The notes under the pieces were generated by a model, which was given only the letters and a program-made list of their open reading frames with translations, ran no database searches and was not told the DNA's origin. A stretch of 64,000 nt of DNA from NCBI GenBank assembly GCA_963746905.1, contig CAVVCY010000003.1, positions 992,001 to 1,056,000 on the forward strand, written 5' to 3'. The first letter of the stretch is position 1; each line of letters opens with the position of its first letter. A program made the translations under genes and the position numbers. Below, in pieces: positions 1 through 7,959 of this stretch. This DNA comes from JALYNX01 sp963746905. GTDB lineage: Bacteria; Actinomycetota; Acidimicrobiia; Spongiisociales; ZC4RG35.

Positions 1-2
1 CC

Positions 3-95
3 ACGTCGGTGGCAGAGGCCGAGCACATCGACCGTGGGTATGAGGACTTCACCGGTCGCCTCGAATCGTTGGGGGCGCGGATCTCGAGGAAGTGA
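3..95 (+). CDS. murA: UDP-N-acetylglucosamine 1-carboxyvinyltransferase, C-terminal end (partial)
   Basis: The window opens inside a reading frame (third base is the first full codon) that ends at the TGA at 93-95. The 30 visible residues contain HIDRGYEDFTGRLESLGA, which is the typical C-terminal signature of MurA, the enzyme that starts peptidoglycan precursor synthesis by adding enolpyruvate to UDP-GlcNAc in the cytoplasm. Only the last helix and strand are visible, so the catalytic Cys loop cannot be checked. The call rests on this short motif. Confidence 0.6.
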   Translation, partial: TSVAEAEHIDRGYEDFTGRLESLGARISRK

Positions 96-167
96 CTCGA
101 TTGGGCCAGCCCCGGCGGCACCGTAGAATCGGGAAGAGTTGACCCCAAGGACCGGTTCTACCTGACG

Positions 168-539
168 ATGACATCGATCACCCCAGTCACCATCAATTCA
201 TCGAGCGCGCCGGATCGAATCGAAATCGACCAGGGCAAACTCGCTGAGACACTGGAGTACATCCGGCCGGCCGTTCAGGCCGACGGCGGTGACTTGATCC
301 TGCTCGGGACCGACGGCGGCACCGTGAACATTCAGATGGTCGGCGCCTGCGGAGGTTGCCCGCTGTCGATGATGACCTTGAAGGCCGGGATCGAGCGGAT
401 CCTGATTGATCGGGTTCCCGGCGTCGAAGAGGTCAATGCCAGCGCCGATTCTCCGACCCTCGAAGAGGACGTGTCGATGTCGAAGAACGGTGGGATCACG
501 CTTCCTGGTCACCTGCTGGCTTCCCCCGATCCAGCCTGA
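168..539 (+). CDS. NifU C-terminal-domain iron-sulfur scaffold protein
   Basis: A 123-residue protein with one NifU C-terminal domain (residues about 22-95). The conserved GGDL strand is followed by the ACGGCP motif, whose CxxC pair binds a transient Fe-S cluster in NfuA/NifU-type carriers. It probably delivers [4Fe-4S] clusters to apoproteins in the cytosol. The C-terminal 30 residues are low in conservation. It lies 72 bases after murA and 21 bases before the MeaB gene on the same strand. The ATG at 168 leaves a 20-residue polar N-terminus before the domain. The only Suf gene in the window, sufB, is 34 kb away. Confidence 0.85.
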   Translation: MTSITPVTINSSSAPDRIEIDQGKLAETLEYIRPAVQADGGDLILLGTDGGTVNIQMVGACGGCPLSMMTLKAGIERILIDRVPGVEEVNASADSPTLEEDVSMSKNGGITLPGHLLASPDPA

Positions 540-560
540 CCGGTCTTTAGGCTCCATTCC

Positions 561-1286
561 ATGAGCTCTAGTGAGCTGATCGACCGCGTCCGTTCTGGTG
601 ATCGCGTGGCCTTGGCCCGATTGGTGACCGCCATCGAAGCGGGTGAGCCCGAAGCGATCGCAGCCGTTTCCTCAGGGAAAGAAGTGGCAGGATCAGTCAG
701 AAGGATCGGGATCACCGGGCCGCCCGGCGCGGGCAAGTCGACGCTGATCAGTGCGATCATCGGCGAATTGCGATCACGAGGCCTTTCGGTCGGTGTCCTC
801 GCGGTGGATCCATCGAGCCCGCTCACCGGTGGCGCCTTGCTTGGTGATCGGATCAGGATGCAAGAGCACGTCGATGATCCCGATGTCTTCATCCGCTCCA
901 TGGCCACCCGGGGGCACCTCGGTGGATTGGCTCACGCTGCAGAAGCGACCATTGGCGCCTTCGTCGAGGCCGGGTTCGACTATCAGGTAGTGGAGACGGT
1001 CGGGGTTGGGCAGTCCGAAGTGGAAGTCATGGATCTGGTTGATGTGGTGGTCCTCGTGGTTGGCCCGGGCTGGGGTGACCAGGTACAGGCCGAAAAGGCA
1101 GGGGTCGTTGAGATTGCAGACCTCTTCGTGGTGAACAAAGCGGACCGGCACGGGGTGGATGAGGTACGTCGCGCGCTCATGAGCGCCTTCGGGGAATCAG
1201 GGCGGCAGGTCATGGTCACTGCCGCCACGATCGGTCAAGGTGTCGAGGCGCTGGTCGACGAGATCGACCGGCTCCTCAACCGCTAG
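561..1286 (+). CDS. meaB: MeaB/ArgK-family G3E GTPase (methylmalonyl-CoA mutase chaperone)
   Basis: This 241-residue P-loop GTPase shows GPPGAGKS (Walker A), VDPSSP, the switch motif ETVGVGQSE and the base-specificity motif NKAD, in the order and spacing of MeaB. MeaB proteins gate cobalamin loading of methylmalonyl-CoA mutase and protect it from inactivation. Family members usually have over 300 residues; this one stops soon after the G domain and lacks most of the C-terminal dimerisation arm, though its N-terminal helix is present. The end overlaps the convergent PPDK gene by four bases. No mutase gene is visible here, but a B12 uptake operon lies at 39.7-43.2 kb. Confidence 0.85.
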   Translation: MSSSELIDRVRSGDRVALARLVTAIEAGEPEAIAAVSSGKEVAGSVRRIGITGPPGAGKSTLISAIIGELRSRGLSVGVLAVDPSSPLTGGALLGDRIRMQEHVDDPDVFIRSMATRGHLGGLAHAAEATIGAFVEAGFDYQVVETVGVGQSEVEVMDLVDVVVLVVGPGWGDQVQAEKAGVVEIADLFVVNKADRHGVDEVRRALMSAFGESGRQVMVTAATIGQGVEALVDEIDRLLNR

Positions 1287-3904
1287 CCATTCAGCGCAGC
1301 CTGTGCTGCGGCCAATCGGGCGCCCTCGATCCGGGGTGGGCTGCAGGACACGTAGTCGAGGCCAAGTTCATGAACGAAGGCAATCGATTCCGGATCGCCG
1401 CCGTGCTCTCCACAGAGACCCACCGTCAGCGAGGGGTTGGCCTCCCGTCCTTCCTTGGTAGCCACCCGCACCAATCGCCCAACTCCGGCGCGGTCCAAGG
1501 TCTGGAATGGGTTCGAGGCGAGGATGCCCCGTTCCAGGTAGTCACGCAGGAAGAGTCCTTCTGCGTCGTCGCGACTGAGCCCATAGGTCATCTGGGTCAG
1601 GTCGTTGGTGCCGAACGAGAAGAAGTCGGCGGCCTTGGCGATGGCGCCTGCAGTCAGGGCCGCTCGAGGCAGCTCGATCATGGTTCCCACCGGAACCTTC
1701 AGCTCGAGCCCTGACTCCTCGGCCGCAGCTGCAACCTCCTCCTCGATCATCTCCCGCATCCGGATCAGCTCCTCCACGTCGGCGACGAGGGGGATCATGA
1801 TCTCGAGCTTGGGGTTGCCACCTGCCTGGATTCTGGTCACGAGGGCATGACATGCGGCACGGGCCTGCATCCGGTAGAGGTGGTCGACCATGAGACCGAG
1901 ACGGACCCCGCGTAGCCCGAGCATCGGGTTGTCCTCTTCCCATCGAGCAACGTGCTCGGACATCGACTGCAGGGCATCTATAGGACGACCCGCCTTGGCG
2001 TCGAGACGCATCTCATGCTCCAGCTCGAAACGGGAGGGAAGAAACTCGTGAAGTGGGGGGTCGAGGAGCCGGATCACAACGGGGAGGCCATCCATGGCCT
2101 CGAGCAGACTCTCGAAATCACCGACCTGGACCTGCTCCAGCTCCTTGAGGGCAATGGCCCTCTCCTCCTCGGAATCGGAGAGGATTATCCGCTGCACGAC
2201 TTGGAGTCTTTCGCCGAGGAACATGTGCTCGGTGCGGGCCAATCCGATTCCCTTCGCCCCGTTCTTGCGGGCGATCGCCGCGTCCTTGGCGTTGTCTGCG
2301 TTGGCCCACACCTCCAGGACCCGGTACTCATCGGCCCATTCCAGGAGCTGATGCAGTTCGGGAGGTGACTCGGGGGCGACCACATCCACACTGCCGATGT
2401 AGACGGTTCCGGTACTGCCATCGATCGTCAGCAGGTCACCGGCCCGGATCTCCCCGGCAGGGGTGCGGGCGACGCCGGCCTCGGCGTCGACCACGAGACC
2501 GGCCGCTCCCGTGACCGCGGGTTTGCCCATTCCCCTGGCGACGACCGCAGCGTGGGAGGTCTTCCCTCCCTGACTGGTCAGGATCCCAATCGCAGCGGCC
2601 ATGCCGTGAATGTCGTTGGGAGTGGTCTCGGGGCGGATCAAGATGACGATCTCGCCCGTCTTCGCCTCGGCTACCGCGTCGTCCGAGGAGAACACTGCTC
2701 GCCCGATGGCGGCTCCGGGGGAGGCGGCGACCCCAGTCACGGCGGCGTCGGACTGCTTGACATGATCTGCGATACGGGGGCGATGCAGCTGCTCCAACGA
2801 GGCGGGGGAGACTCGCTTGACCGCGGTGACTCGATCGATGAGGCCTTCCTCAACCATGGCCACTGCCATCTTGACCGCAGCTGCCGCGGTCCGCTTGCCG
2901 GCTCGGGTTTGGAGGATGTAGAGGACGTCATGCTCGATGGTGAACTCGATGTCACACATGTCCTGATAGTGGGTTTCCAGACCGTCCATGATCTCCAACA
3001 GCTGGCGATGGCATTTCGGATGGAGCTCTCCAAGCTCATCGAGCGTCAGTGGGTTGCGGATCCCGGCCACGACGTCCTCTCCCTGGGCTCGCGGCAAGTA
3101 GTCGCCGTAGACGAGACGGGCGCCGGTCCCGGGATCTCTGGTGAAACAGACGCCGGTTCCCGAGTCGTCACCGAGGTCACCAAATACCATCATTTGCACA
3201 TTGGCCGCGGTCCCCAGGTCGTCGGGGATCGCATTGATCCTCCGGTATTCGATGGCTCGTTTGGTGTTCCAGGAGCTGAACACTGCAGTGATCGCCCCCT
3301 TCAGCTGCTCACGAGGGTTGGTCGGGAGCTGGCCGGGTCGAAGCTTCTCGACGATCGCCTGGAACTGTCGAGTGGCAACTTCGAGGTGGGCGGCGTCGAG
3401 CTCCGAATCGTCCGTTACGCCTGCTGACGTCCTGAGCTCGCCGAGAACATCCTGGAACAGGACCTCGTCCACTCCAAGGACCACATCACCGTACATCTGG
3501 ACGAAGCGGCGGTAGGCATCCCAGGCGAAGTGAGGGTCCCCTGACCAGTCGATCAAGGCCTCGACGACGTCGTCGTTGATCCCGAGGTTCAAGACCGTGT
3601 CCATCATCCCGGGCATGGAGAACTTGGACCCGGATCTGACGGAGAGGAGGATCGGCACCGGGCCTCCCCCGAAGTGGCGCCCGGTCTTGTCTTCGAGGCG
3701 AGCTATCGCGGAGTCGACCTCGCCCCAAAGGTCTACAGGCACGCGCCCGTCTCTCATGGTGAGACGGCAGGCTTCGGTGGTGATGGTGAACCCCGGAGGG
3801 ACCGGAAGGCCGAGTGAGGTCATCCTCGCCAAGCCAGCCCCCTTGCCACCCAATAGGTCCGGGTCCGATCCGTCGGTGATTGAGAAGTCGAAGAGATGGG
3901 GCAA
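1283..3904 (-). CDS. ppdK: Pyruvate, phosphate dikinase
   Basis: The 873 residues match the full length of PPDK: an N-terminal ATP-grasp region with GGKGAGL and SGSKFSMPGMMDT, a central phosphohistidine domain (GGKTSHAAVVARGMGKP, with the catalytic His in TSHAA), and a C-terminal PEP/pyruvate TIM barrel with GLCGEHGGDP. It interconverts pyruvate, ATP and phosphate with PEP, AMP and pyrophosphate in the cytosol. It is a separate gene from the PEP synthase at 10.7 kb. A PPi-type phosphofructokinase at 45.1 kb suggests the organism uses pyrophosphate in glycolysis. It is monocistronic here. Confidence 0.96.
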   Translation of the reverse strand: MPHLFDFSITDGSDPDLLGGKGAGLARMTSLGLPVPPGFTITTEACRLTMRDGRVPVDLWGEVDSAIARLEDKTGRHFGGGPVPILLSVRSGSKFSMPGMMDTVLNLGINDDVVEALIDWSGDPHFAWDAYRRFVQMYGDVVLGVDEVLFQDVLGELRTSAGVTDDSELDAAHLEVATRQFQAIVEKLRPGQLPTNPREQLKGAITAVFSSWNTKRAIEYRRINAIPDDLGTAANVQMMVFGDLGDDSGTGVCFTRDPGTGARLVYGDYLPRAQGEDVVAGIRNPLTLDELGELHPKCHRQLLEIMDGLETHYQDMCDIEFTIEHDVLYILQTRAGKRTAAAAVKMAVAMVEEGLIDRVTAVKRVSPASLEQLHRPRIADHVKQSDAAVTGVAASPGAAIGRAVFSSDDAVAEAKTGEIVILIRPETTPNDIHGMAAAIGILTSQGGKTSHAAVVARGMGKPAVTGAAGLVVDAEAGVARTPAGEIRAGDLLTIDGSTGTVYIGSVDVVAPESPPELHQLLEWADEYRVLEVWANADNAKDAAIARKNGAKGIGLARTEHMFLGERLQVVQRIILSDSEEERAIALKELEQVQVGDFESLLEAMDGLPVVIRLLDPPLHEFLPSRFELEHEMRLDAKAGRPIDALQSMSEHVARWEEDNPMLGLRGVRLGLMVDHLYRMQARAACHALVTRIQAGGNPKLEIMIPLVADVEELIRMREMIEEEVAAAAEESGLELKVPVGTMIELPRAALTAGAIAKAADFFSFGTNDLTQMTYGLSRDDAEGLFLRDYLERGILASNPFQTLDRAGVGRLVRVATKEGREANPSLTVGLCGEHGGDPESIAFVHELGLDYVSCSPPRIEGARLAAAQAALNG

Positions 3905-4057
3905 AGCTCGATGCTCCGTTCGCTGCCTTACGACAGGAAGTTAACGACTCAGGACCGATGGACAACAGAGTCCTCCGCGAAACAAACTCGGGTCTTTCGA
4001 CCCCAATCAGGGAGTCCGTTAAGTTTCGGCCAATCCGTTCTTCGATTCTGAGGCCAC

Positions 4058-4994
4058 ATGCCCACCAACACAGATGACATGGTTGCCGTCCCCGCCGGCA
4101 CCTTCACCATGGGCTCGGACGACCACTATCCGGAGGAGCGGCCGTCACATCCTGTCACCGTTGACGCCTTCGCCATCGACCGTCATCAGGTGACCAATCG
4201 CGAGTTCACCAGCTTCGTGGATGAGACCGGGCATGTGACGGTTGCCGAGGTTCCGCCCGACCCGGCGGACTACCCCGGGGCACTTTCTGAGATGCTTTAT
4301 GCCGGGTCGCTGGTCTTCATACAACCCCCAGGTCCGGTCGATCTGCGTGACATCGGGAACTGGTGGTCCTTCGTCAAGGGTGCAGATTGGAGGCATCCAA
4401 CCGGCCCGGATAGCGATCTGACCGACCTCGAGGATCATCCGGTGGTCCACGTCGCCTACGCCGACGCTGTCGGCCTATGCCGAATGGGCGGGCAAGGAGC
4501 TGCCCATCGAGGCCGAGTGGGAGCGTGCCGCATGGGGCGGGCTGGAAAACGCCGAATACGCCTGGGGTGACGAGCTCATGCCCGACGGGCAGCCGATGGC
4601 CAACTTCTGGCAGGGGGACTTTCCCTGGCAGAACGACCTGGTCGACGGCTACCTGCGAACCGCACCGGTCGGATCGTTCCCGCCAAATGGATTCGGGGTC
4701 TTCGACATGATCGGGAACGTCTGGGAATGGACCACTTCGTGGTATTCGACCTCACACCCCGAAGCTGTGGCTCACGCCTGCTGTGCTCCGGTGAACCCTC
4801 GCGGTGCTGATCAGGAGGCAAGCTTCGACCCCTCGCAGCCGGAGATTCGGATTCCCCGCAAGGTGATCAAGGGCGGTTCCCATCTGTGCGCCCCCAATTA
4901 CTGCCGGCGATACCGGCCTGCGGCCCGATTTCCCGAGCCGATTGACACGTCGACGTCACATCTCGGATTTCGCTGCATCTCCCGGATCGGATAG
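4058..4994 (+). pseudogene. Formylglycine-generating enzyme (FGE/SUMF1), interrupted by one frameshift
   Basis: Two adjacent frames join into one FGE-sulfatase-domain protein of about 310 residues. The first part has PAGTFTMGSDD and the second has AEWAGKELPIEAEWE, MIGNVWEWT and the active-site stretch CAPNYCRRYRPAARF, ending in HLGFRC. Both catalytic cysteines of true FGEs (CxxxxC before RYR) are present, so this is a real formylglycine-generating enzyme by motif, oxidising a sulfatase Cys, rather than a generic paralogue. One extra base near 4471, in GCTGTCGGCC, breaks the frame; removing it restores VAYADAVAYAEWAG. It may be a sequencing error. No sulfatase gene is in the window. The DoxX-like gene starts eight bases later. 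Confidence 0.85.
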
Positions 4995-5001
4995 TCAGGC
5001 G

Positions 5002-5448
5002 ATGAAGAACCTCGTCGCCCGCGTTGACGAGGTGGTCATCCCCTTCCTCCGTCGTTGGGGTGTGCCCACGTTGCGGATATCGCTGGCCGTGGTTTTCATC
5101 TGGTTTGGCGCCCTCAAGGTCCTGGGCGTTTCGCCGGTAGTTGATCTAGTGGCTTCCACCGTCTACTGGGTGGACCCGGACTGGTTCGTGCCTGCTTTGG
5201 GAGTGGTCGAAGTCCTGGTCGGTGTCGGCCTGGCGGCACGGTTTGGGCTGAGACTGGTGTTGCTGGTGCTCGCCCTACAAATGCTGGGCACCTTCATGGT
5301 GTTCGTCCTGCTCCCCGAGATCACATTCCAGGATGGCAACCCGCTCAAGCTCACGATCGAGGGTGAGTTCGTGCTCAAGAACCTGGTGTTGTTGGCGGCT
5401 GCGATGGTCGTGGGGGCCAGCATCGAGTCGTCGGAGGCCGTGCCCTAG
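5002..5448 (+). CDS. DoxX/DUF417-like small integral membrane protein
   Basis: A 148-residue protein with about four hydrophobic segments, starting with a short polar helix and then RISLAVVFIWFGALKVLG, a sequence style typical of the DoxX/YkgB (DUF417) membrane family. Members are linked to quinone or redox functions, but the role here is unknown. The ATG at 5002 follows the FGE stop by seven bases, so the two are probably co-transcribed. An in-frame upstream start at 4942 would lie inside the FGE gene and is rejected. A repeat element begins directly after the stop. Confidence 0.7.
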   Translation: MKNLVARVDEVVIPFLRRWGVPTLRISLAVVFIWFGALKVLGVSPVVDLVASTVYWVDPDWFVPALGVVEVLVGVGLAARFGLRLVLLVLALQMLGTFMVFVLLPEITFQDGNPLKLTIEGEFVLKNLVLLAAAMVVGASIESSEAVP

Positions 5449-5580
5449 TTTCCTCCCCCAGGAGCGAAGCTGTTTCCTCCTCCAGGAGCGGAGCGACGTT
5501 GGGGGAGGTGGATCGGCCGTAGGCCGAGACGGAGGGGGTGCCTTGGGGGAGGTGGCCCGAAGGGCCGGAGGGGGAAACTC
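5449..5580. repeat. Dispersed GC-rich palindromic intergenic element, copy 1
   Basis: Directly after the DoxX-like stop lies a run built from CCTCCCCCAGGAGCGAAG, a second imperfect copy of the same block, and then TTGGGGGAGGT...GGCCCGAAGGGCCGGAGGGGG. CCTCCCCCA pairs with TGGGGGAGG to make a long hairpin, and GGCCCGAAGGGCC makes a second small stem. A near-identical unit occurs at about 54140-54202 and a related, inverted one at 44703-44775, always between genes. It resembles REP-type elements in organisation; it could also act as a strong RNA stem at transcript ends. Confidence 0.75.
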
Positions 5581-5602
5581 CTACGTGTGGAGGGCGTTCC
5601 CG

Positions 5603-5866
5603 TTAGCCATCGGCCTCGGTCTCGATGCCGAGGGCCACGAAAATCCGGTGTCGTTCCGAGGTGTAGTGGCTCTCGCTGACGACGTTGGCGTTGTACTGCT
5701 CGCTCAAGGCCCTGAACTCCTCCATGAGCGCCGTCTCGTCGGGTGCCTCAACCAGTGCTGCCTCCTCGACGCGATCCTCCTTCTTCTGGCGCTTGGCCTC
5801 TTGCTTCTCCTGACGGGTCCGCTCCCGGGCCCGCTTGCTCATCGCCTCACGTCCTCTTTGTGCCAT
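5603..5866 (-). CDS. Hypothetical small protein with charged N-terminus
   Basis: This 87-residue protein starts with a very basic segment rich in Arg, Lys and Gln (residues 1-32), then an acidic linker, then a compact helical region (EEFRALSEQYNANVVSE followed by HYTSERHRIFVALGIE) that looks like a SHOCT-type short helical hairpin. I do not recognise a specific family. GAGGAT about seven bases before the ATG at 5866 can serve as a ribosome binding site; a second ATG eight codons later is possible. It may bind nucleic acid through its basic head, but that is only inference. Confidence 0.5.
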   Translation of the reverse strand: MAQRGREAMSKRARERTRQEKQEAKRQKKEDRVEEAALVEAPDETALMEEFRALSEQYNANVVSESHYTSERHRIFVALGIETEADG

Positions 5867-6270
5867 CTGAATCCTCTGCTCGCGTAGGGCGTCGACTCAC
5901 CCGGTCAAACGAATATGTCGATGGTGCCCGTGACCGAATTACTCGTCCGTCGAACCGTCCGGTCGGGGTCGGCCCTCGGGGGCCTGCGGTGAATGACGCG
6001 GTGACCACCCTAACCCTGTGTCACCGCTAGACCGGAAATGGGCGGATTGCGTCCTTACGACTCGGAGTACATGACCGCGTCGGTTACTGTGGGAATCACA
6101 GCGCACGCCTGGATGCGTGCTGCGCCGTTTCTTCGCTCCTTCGTACCGTCGGGTGAAGTCGCCACAGGCGCCCACTCGGACCCTCCGTTTCAAACCGAAG
6201 GTGATCACAGTTGGGCCGGATGTGGGGCGTCAAGGAAGTCGACGGTTCGAGCTCTGGAAGGAGCAAATCA
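5867..6270. other. 404-base gap: divergent promoter region and long leader of the RRM gene
   Basis: No convincing coding sequence was found here on either strand; the short open frames lack family resemblance or a ribosome binding site. It separates the leftward 87-residue gene from the rightward RRM gene, so it must hold promoters for both. The final 20 bases carry the AAGGAG ribosome binding site of the RRM gene. I could not identify a clear -35/-10 pair or a conserved RNA fold by eye. Confidence 0.4.
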
Positions 6271-6525
6271 ATGTCCACCAATATCTATGTGGGAAACCTC
6301 TCGTTTTCCACGGACTCTGCAGCGTTGGAGTCCTTGTTCGCGCCCCACGGTCGTGTGACAAAGGCGCAGGTCATCAATGACCGCGACACCGGCCGTTCCC
6401 GCGGATTCGGGTTCGTCGAGATGGAGTCGGCCGAGGAGGCGCAGGCTGCGATCTCCTCGTTGAACGGCAAGGACATGGGAGGGCGTCAGCTCACCGTGAA
6501 CCTGGCCAAAGAGCGTTCCCGCTGA
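6271..6525 (+). CDS. RRM-domain RNA-binding protein (glycine-poor cold-shock type)
   Basis: The 84 residues form a single RNA recognition motif with both RNP signatures: IYVGNLSF (RNP2) and RGFGFVEM (RNP1), followed by NGKDMGGRQLTVN. Bacterial one-domain RRM proteins of this kind bind single-stranded RNA and are often cold- or stress-induced. There is no glycine-rich tail, unlike many cyanobacterial members. AAGGAG sits eight bases before the ATG at 6271; a longer frame upstream has no support. A near-perfect hairpin terminator follows 48 bases after the stop, so the gene is probably monocistronic with a long leader. Confidence 0.92.
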   Translation: MSTNIYVGNLSFSTDSAALESLFAPHGRVTKAQVINDRDTGRSRGFGFVEMESAEEAQAAISSLNGKDMGGRQLTVNLAKERSR

Positions 6526-6573
6526 CCAACCGCACGCACGGTGGTTTCGGCTGCCGAGCCCATCACAACGTGA

Positions 6574-6600
6574 GAAACCCCCCGGATTCCGGGGGGTTTC
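6574..6600 (+). terminator. Rho-independent terminator after the RRM gene
   Basis: GAAACCCCCCGGA and its exact reverse complement flank a single T, giving a perfect 13-base inverted repeat that is followed by a T/C-rich tail (TTTCTTCTC). It lies between the RRM gene and the convergent META-domain gene and could serve both strands. Confidence 0.85.
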
Positions 6601-6622
6601 TTCTCGTCCTATGATCGTCGGA

Positions 6623-7039
6623 TCAGGCGTTGGCAGCGAACACCAATTCGACACCCTCACCGGTCAGGGTCAATGTGTCATCGGTCGCGGTGAAGGAATC
6701 GACCTTGGCCATGGCATCGAGGTACATCGATTCCAAGTCCATCACCTCTGGCTCGCAGGCCATCATCGTCGAGCCCATGTCGGTGAACGAGATATCGCTG
6801 CCTTCGAGGGTGTAGCCACCGAAGTACGAGTTGCAGGCCGCACTGCCGGCGATGGCGTTGTCTGCCTCAAAGGTCAGCGTGATCGGATGGTCGGCGACGA
6901 TTGGGATGTCAGCCCCATCGACGGTTCCCGATTGCAGGGTCCAGTCAGAAAGTGTGGGGTCTGCCCCAGGCTCGCTGGGATCGGCACAGGCGGTCAGGAT
7001 CAGTCCAAGTACAGCGGCAAACACAAGAGTCTTTCTCAT
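6623..7039 (-). CDS. META/HslJ-domain lipoprotein
   Basis: A 138-residue secreted lipoprotein: residues 1-19 form a signal peptide ending in the lipobox LTAC, and the rest is one META domain with the characteristic LTFEADNAIAGSAACNSYFGGY and TMMACEPEVMDLE segments. META/HslJ proteins are small beta-rich envelope proteins, some linked to stress or drug resistance; a molecular function is not established for this one. It converges with the RRM gene and follows menA on the minus strand by 37 bases. Confidence 0.88.
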   Translation of the reverse strand: MRKTLVFAAVLGLILTACADPSEPGADPTLSDWTLQSGTVDGADIPIVADHPITLTFEADNAIAGSAACNSYFGGYTLEGSDISFTDMGSTMMACEPEVMDLESMYLDAMAKVDSFTATDDTLTLTGEGVELVFAANA

Positions 7040-7076
7040 ATCGATTCGACGCTACTCCGATCGAAAATGGTTCCGA

Positions 7077-7955
7077 TCACAGCCAGGCGCCGACGGCGAG
7101 TACGACTCCCGTCCAGAGGTGGAGTCGGCCGTTCATCTTGAGGGCCCGAATCAGGGAGGGACCGTCAGTGTGCTGCCACAGGGTGCGCACCGGTCCCACG
7201 GCGTAAGGGGCGAGCATTGCCGCAAACAGGGTCGGGAGCGGCGTCCACCCGGCGATCGCGAAGGCGACGATTAGCACGAAGGCGCCATAGATGAGCACGG
7301 CATAGAGCCACTTGGTGGGCTCCCGTCCGATGATGACGGCCAGGGTGCGTTTGCCCGCTTCCCGATCCGTGTCGAGATCCCTGTAGTTGTTGGCCACGAG
7401 AAGTGCGGTGACCAGCATCCCCACCGGGATCGCCAGCAGCCAGGCGGAGAGGGGGGCGGTCATGTCGTGGACGTACCGGCTGCCCACGGTCGCCACCAGC
7501 CCGAAAAAGACGAAGACGAACACCTCGCCCAGACCGTGGTACCCGTAGGGGAACGGCCCCCCGACGTAGCCGAGCATCGCGATGATCGAGATCACACCGA
7601 TGGCGAGGATCAATGGCCCCGCGATCAGGGCCAGGCCGATCCCGGCGCAGGCGGCGATCAGGATGGCGATCGCCACCCCGCCCCACATCTGGCGCGGTGT
7701 CAGCACACCCAGGGCCACCATCCTCGGGGGGCCGACGCGGGCCGAGTTGTCGACTCCGCGGGCGGCGTCCGACGCGTCATTGGCGAAATTTGCCGCCACC
7801 TGAATCGAGAGCGCTGCGATCAAAGTCAGGATGAACGCGTCGGCTCGAAACACGCCCTCTCCGAGCGCCAGGCCTCCGCCAACCAGCACCGGCACCACGG
7901 CCGCGGGCAGGGTATGGACCCGTGCCGCGGTCTTCCATGCCTGGAACCGGGTCAA
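7077..7955 (-). CDS. menA: 1,4-dihydroxy-2-naphthoate polyprenyltransferase
   Basis: A UbiA-family integral membrane prenyltransferase with about nine hydrophobic helices. The first prenyl-pyrophosphate/Mg site reads NFANDASDAARGVD and a second Asp-rich loop reads NNYRDLDTDREAGKRTLA, the pattern of MenA. It joins DHNA to a polyprenyl diphosphate in menaquinone synthesis. It follows menB directly. The ATG at 8015 would overlap menB by over 50 bases, so I prefer the in-frame TTG at 7955, four bases after the menB stop, which gives MTRFQAWKTAARVHTLP; the start is uncertain. Confidence 0.88.
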   Translation of the reverse strand: MTRFQAWKTAARVHTLPAAVVPVLVGGGLALGEGVFRADAFILTLIAALSIQVAANFANDASDAARGVDNSARVGPPRMVALGVLTPRQMWGGVAIAILIAACAGIGLALIAGPLILAIGVISIIAMLGYVGGPFPYGYHGLGEVFVFVFFGLVATVGSRYVHDMTAPLSAWLLAIPVGMLVTALLVANNYRDLDTDREAGKRTLAVIIGREPTKWLYAVLIYGAFVLIVAFAIAGWTPLPTLFAAMLAPYAVGPVRTLWQHTDGPSLIRALKMNGRLHLWTGVVLAVGAWL

Positions 7956-7959
7956 TGGA

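Noticed and set aside
2552..3427. A 291-residue plus-strand frame opposite PPDK
   Set aside because: Antisense shadow of a well-conserved gene, with compositional bias typical of GC-rich DNA and no recognisable domain.
5939..6208. An 89-residue minus-strand frame in the RRM leader region
   Set aside because: Arg-rich shadow translation with no ribosome site or family resemblance.
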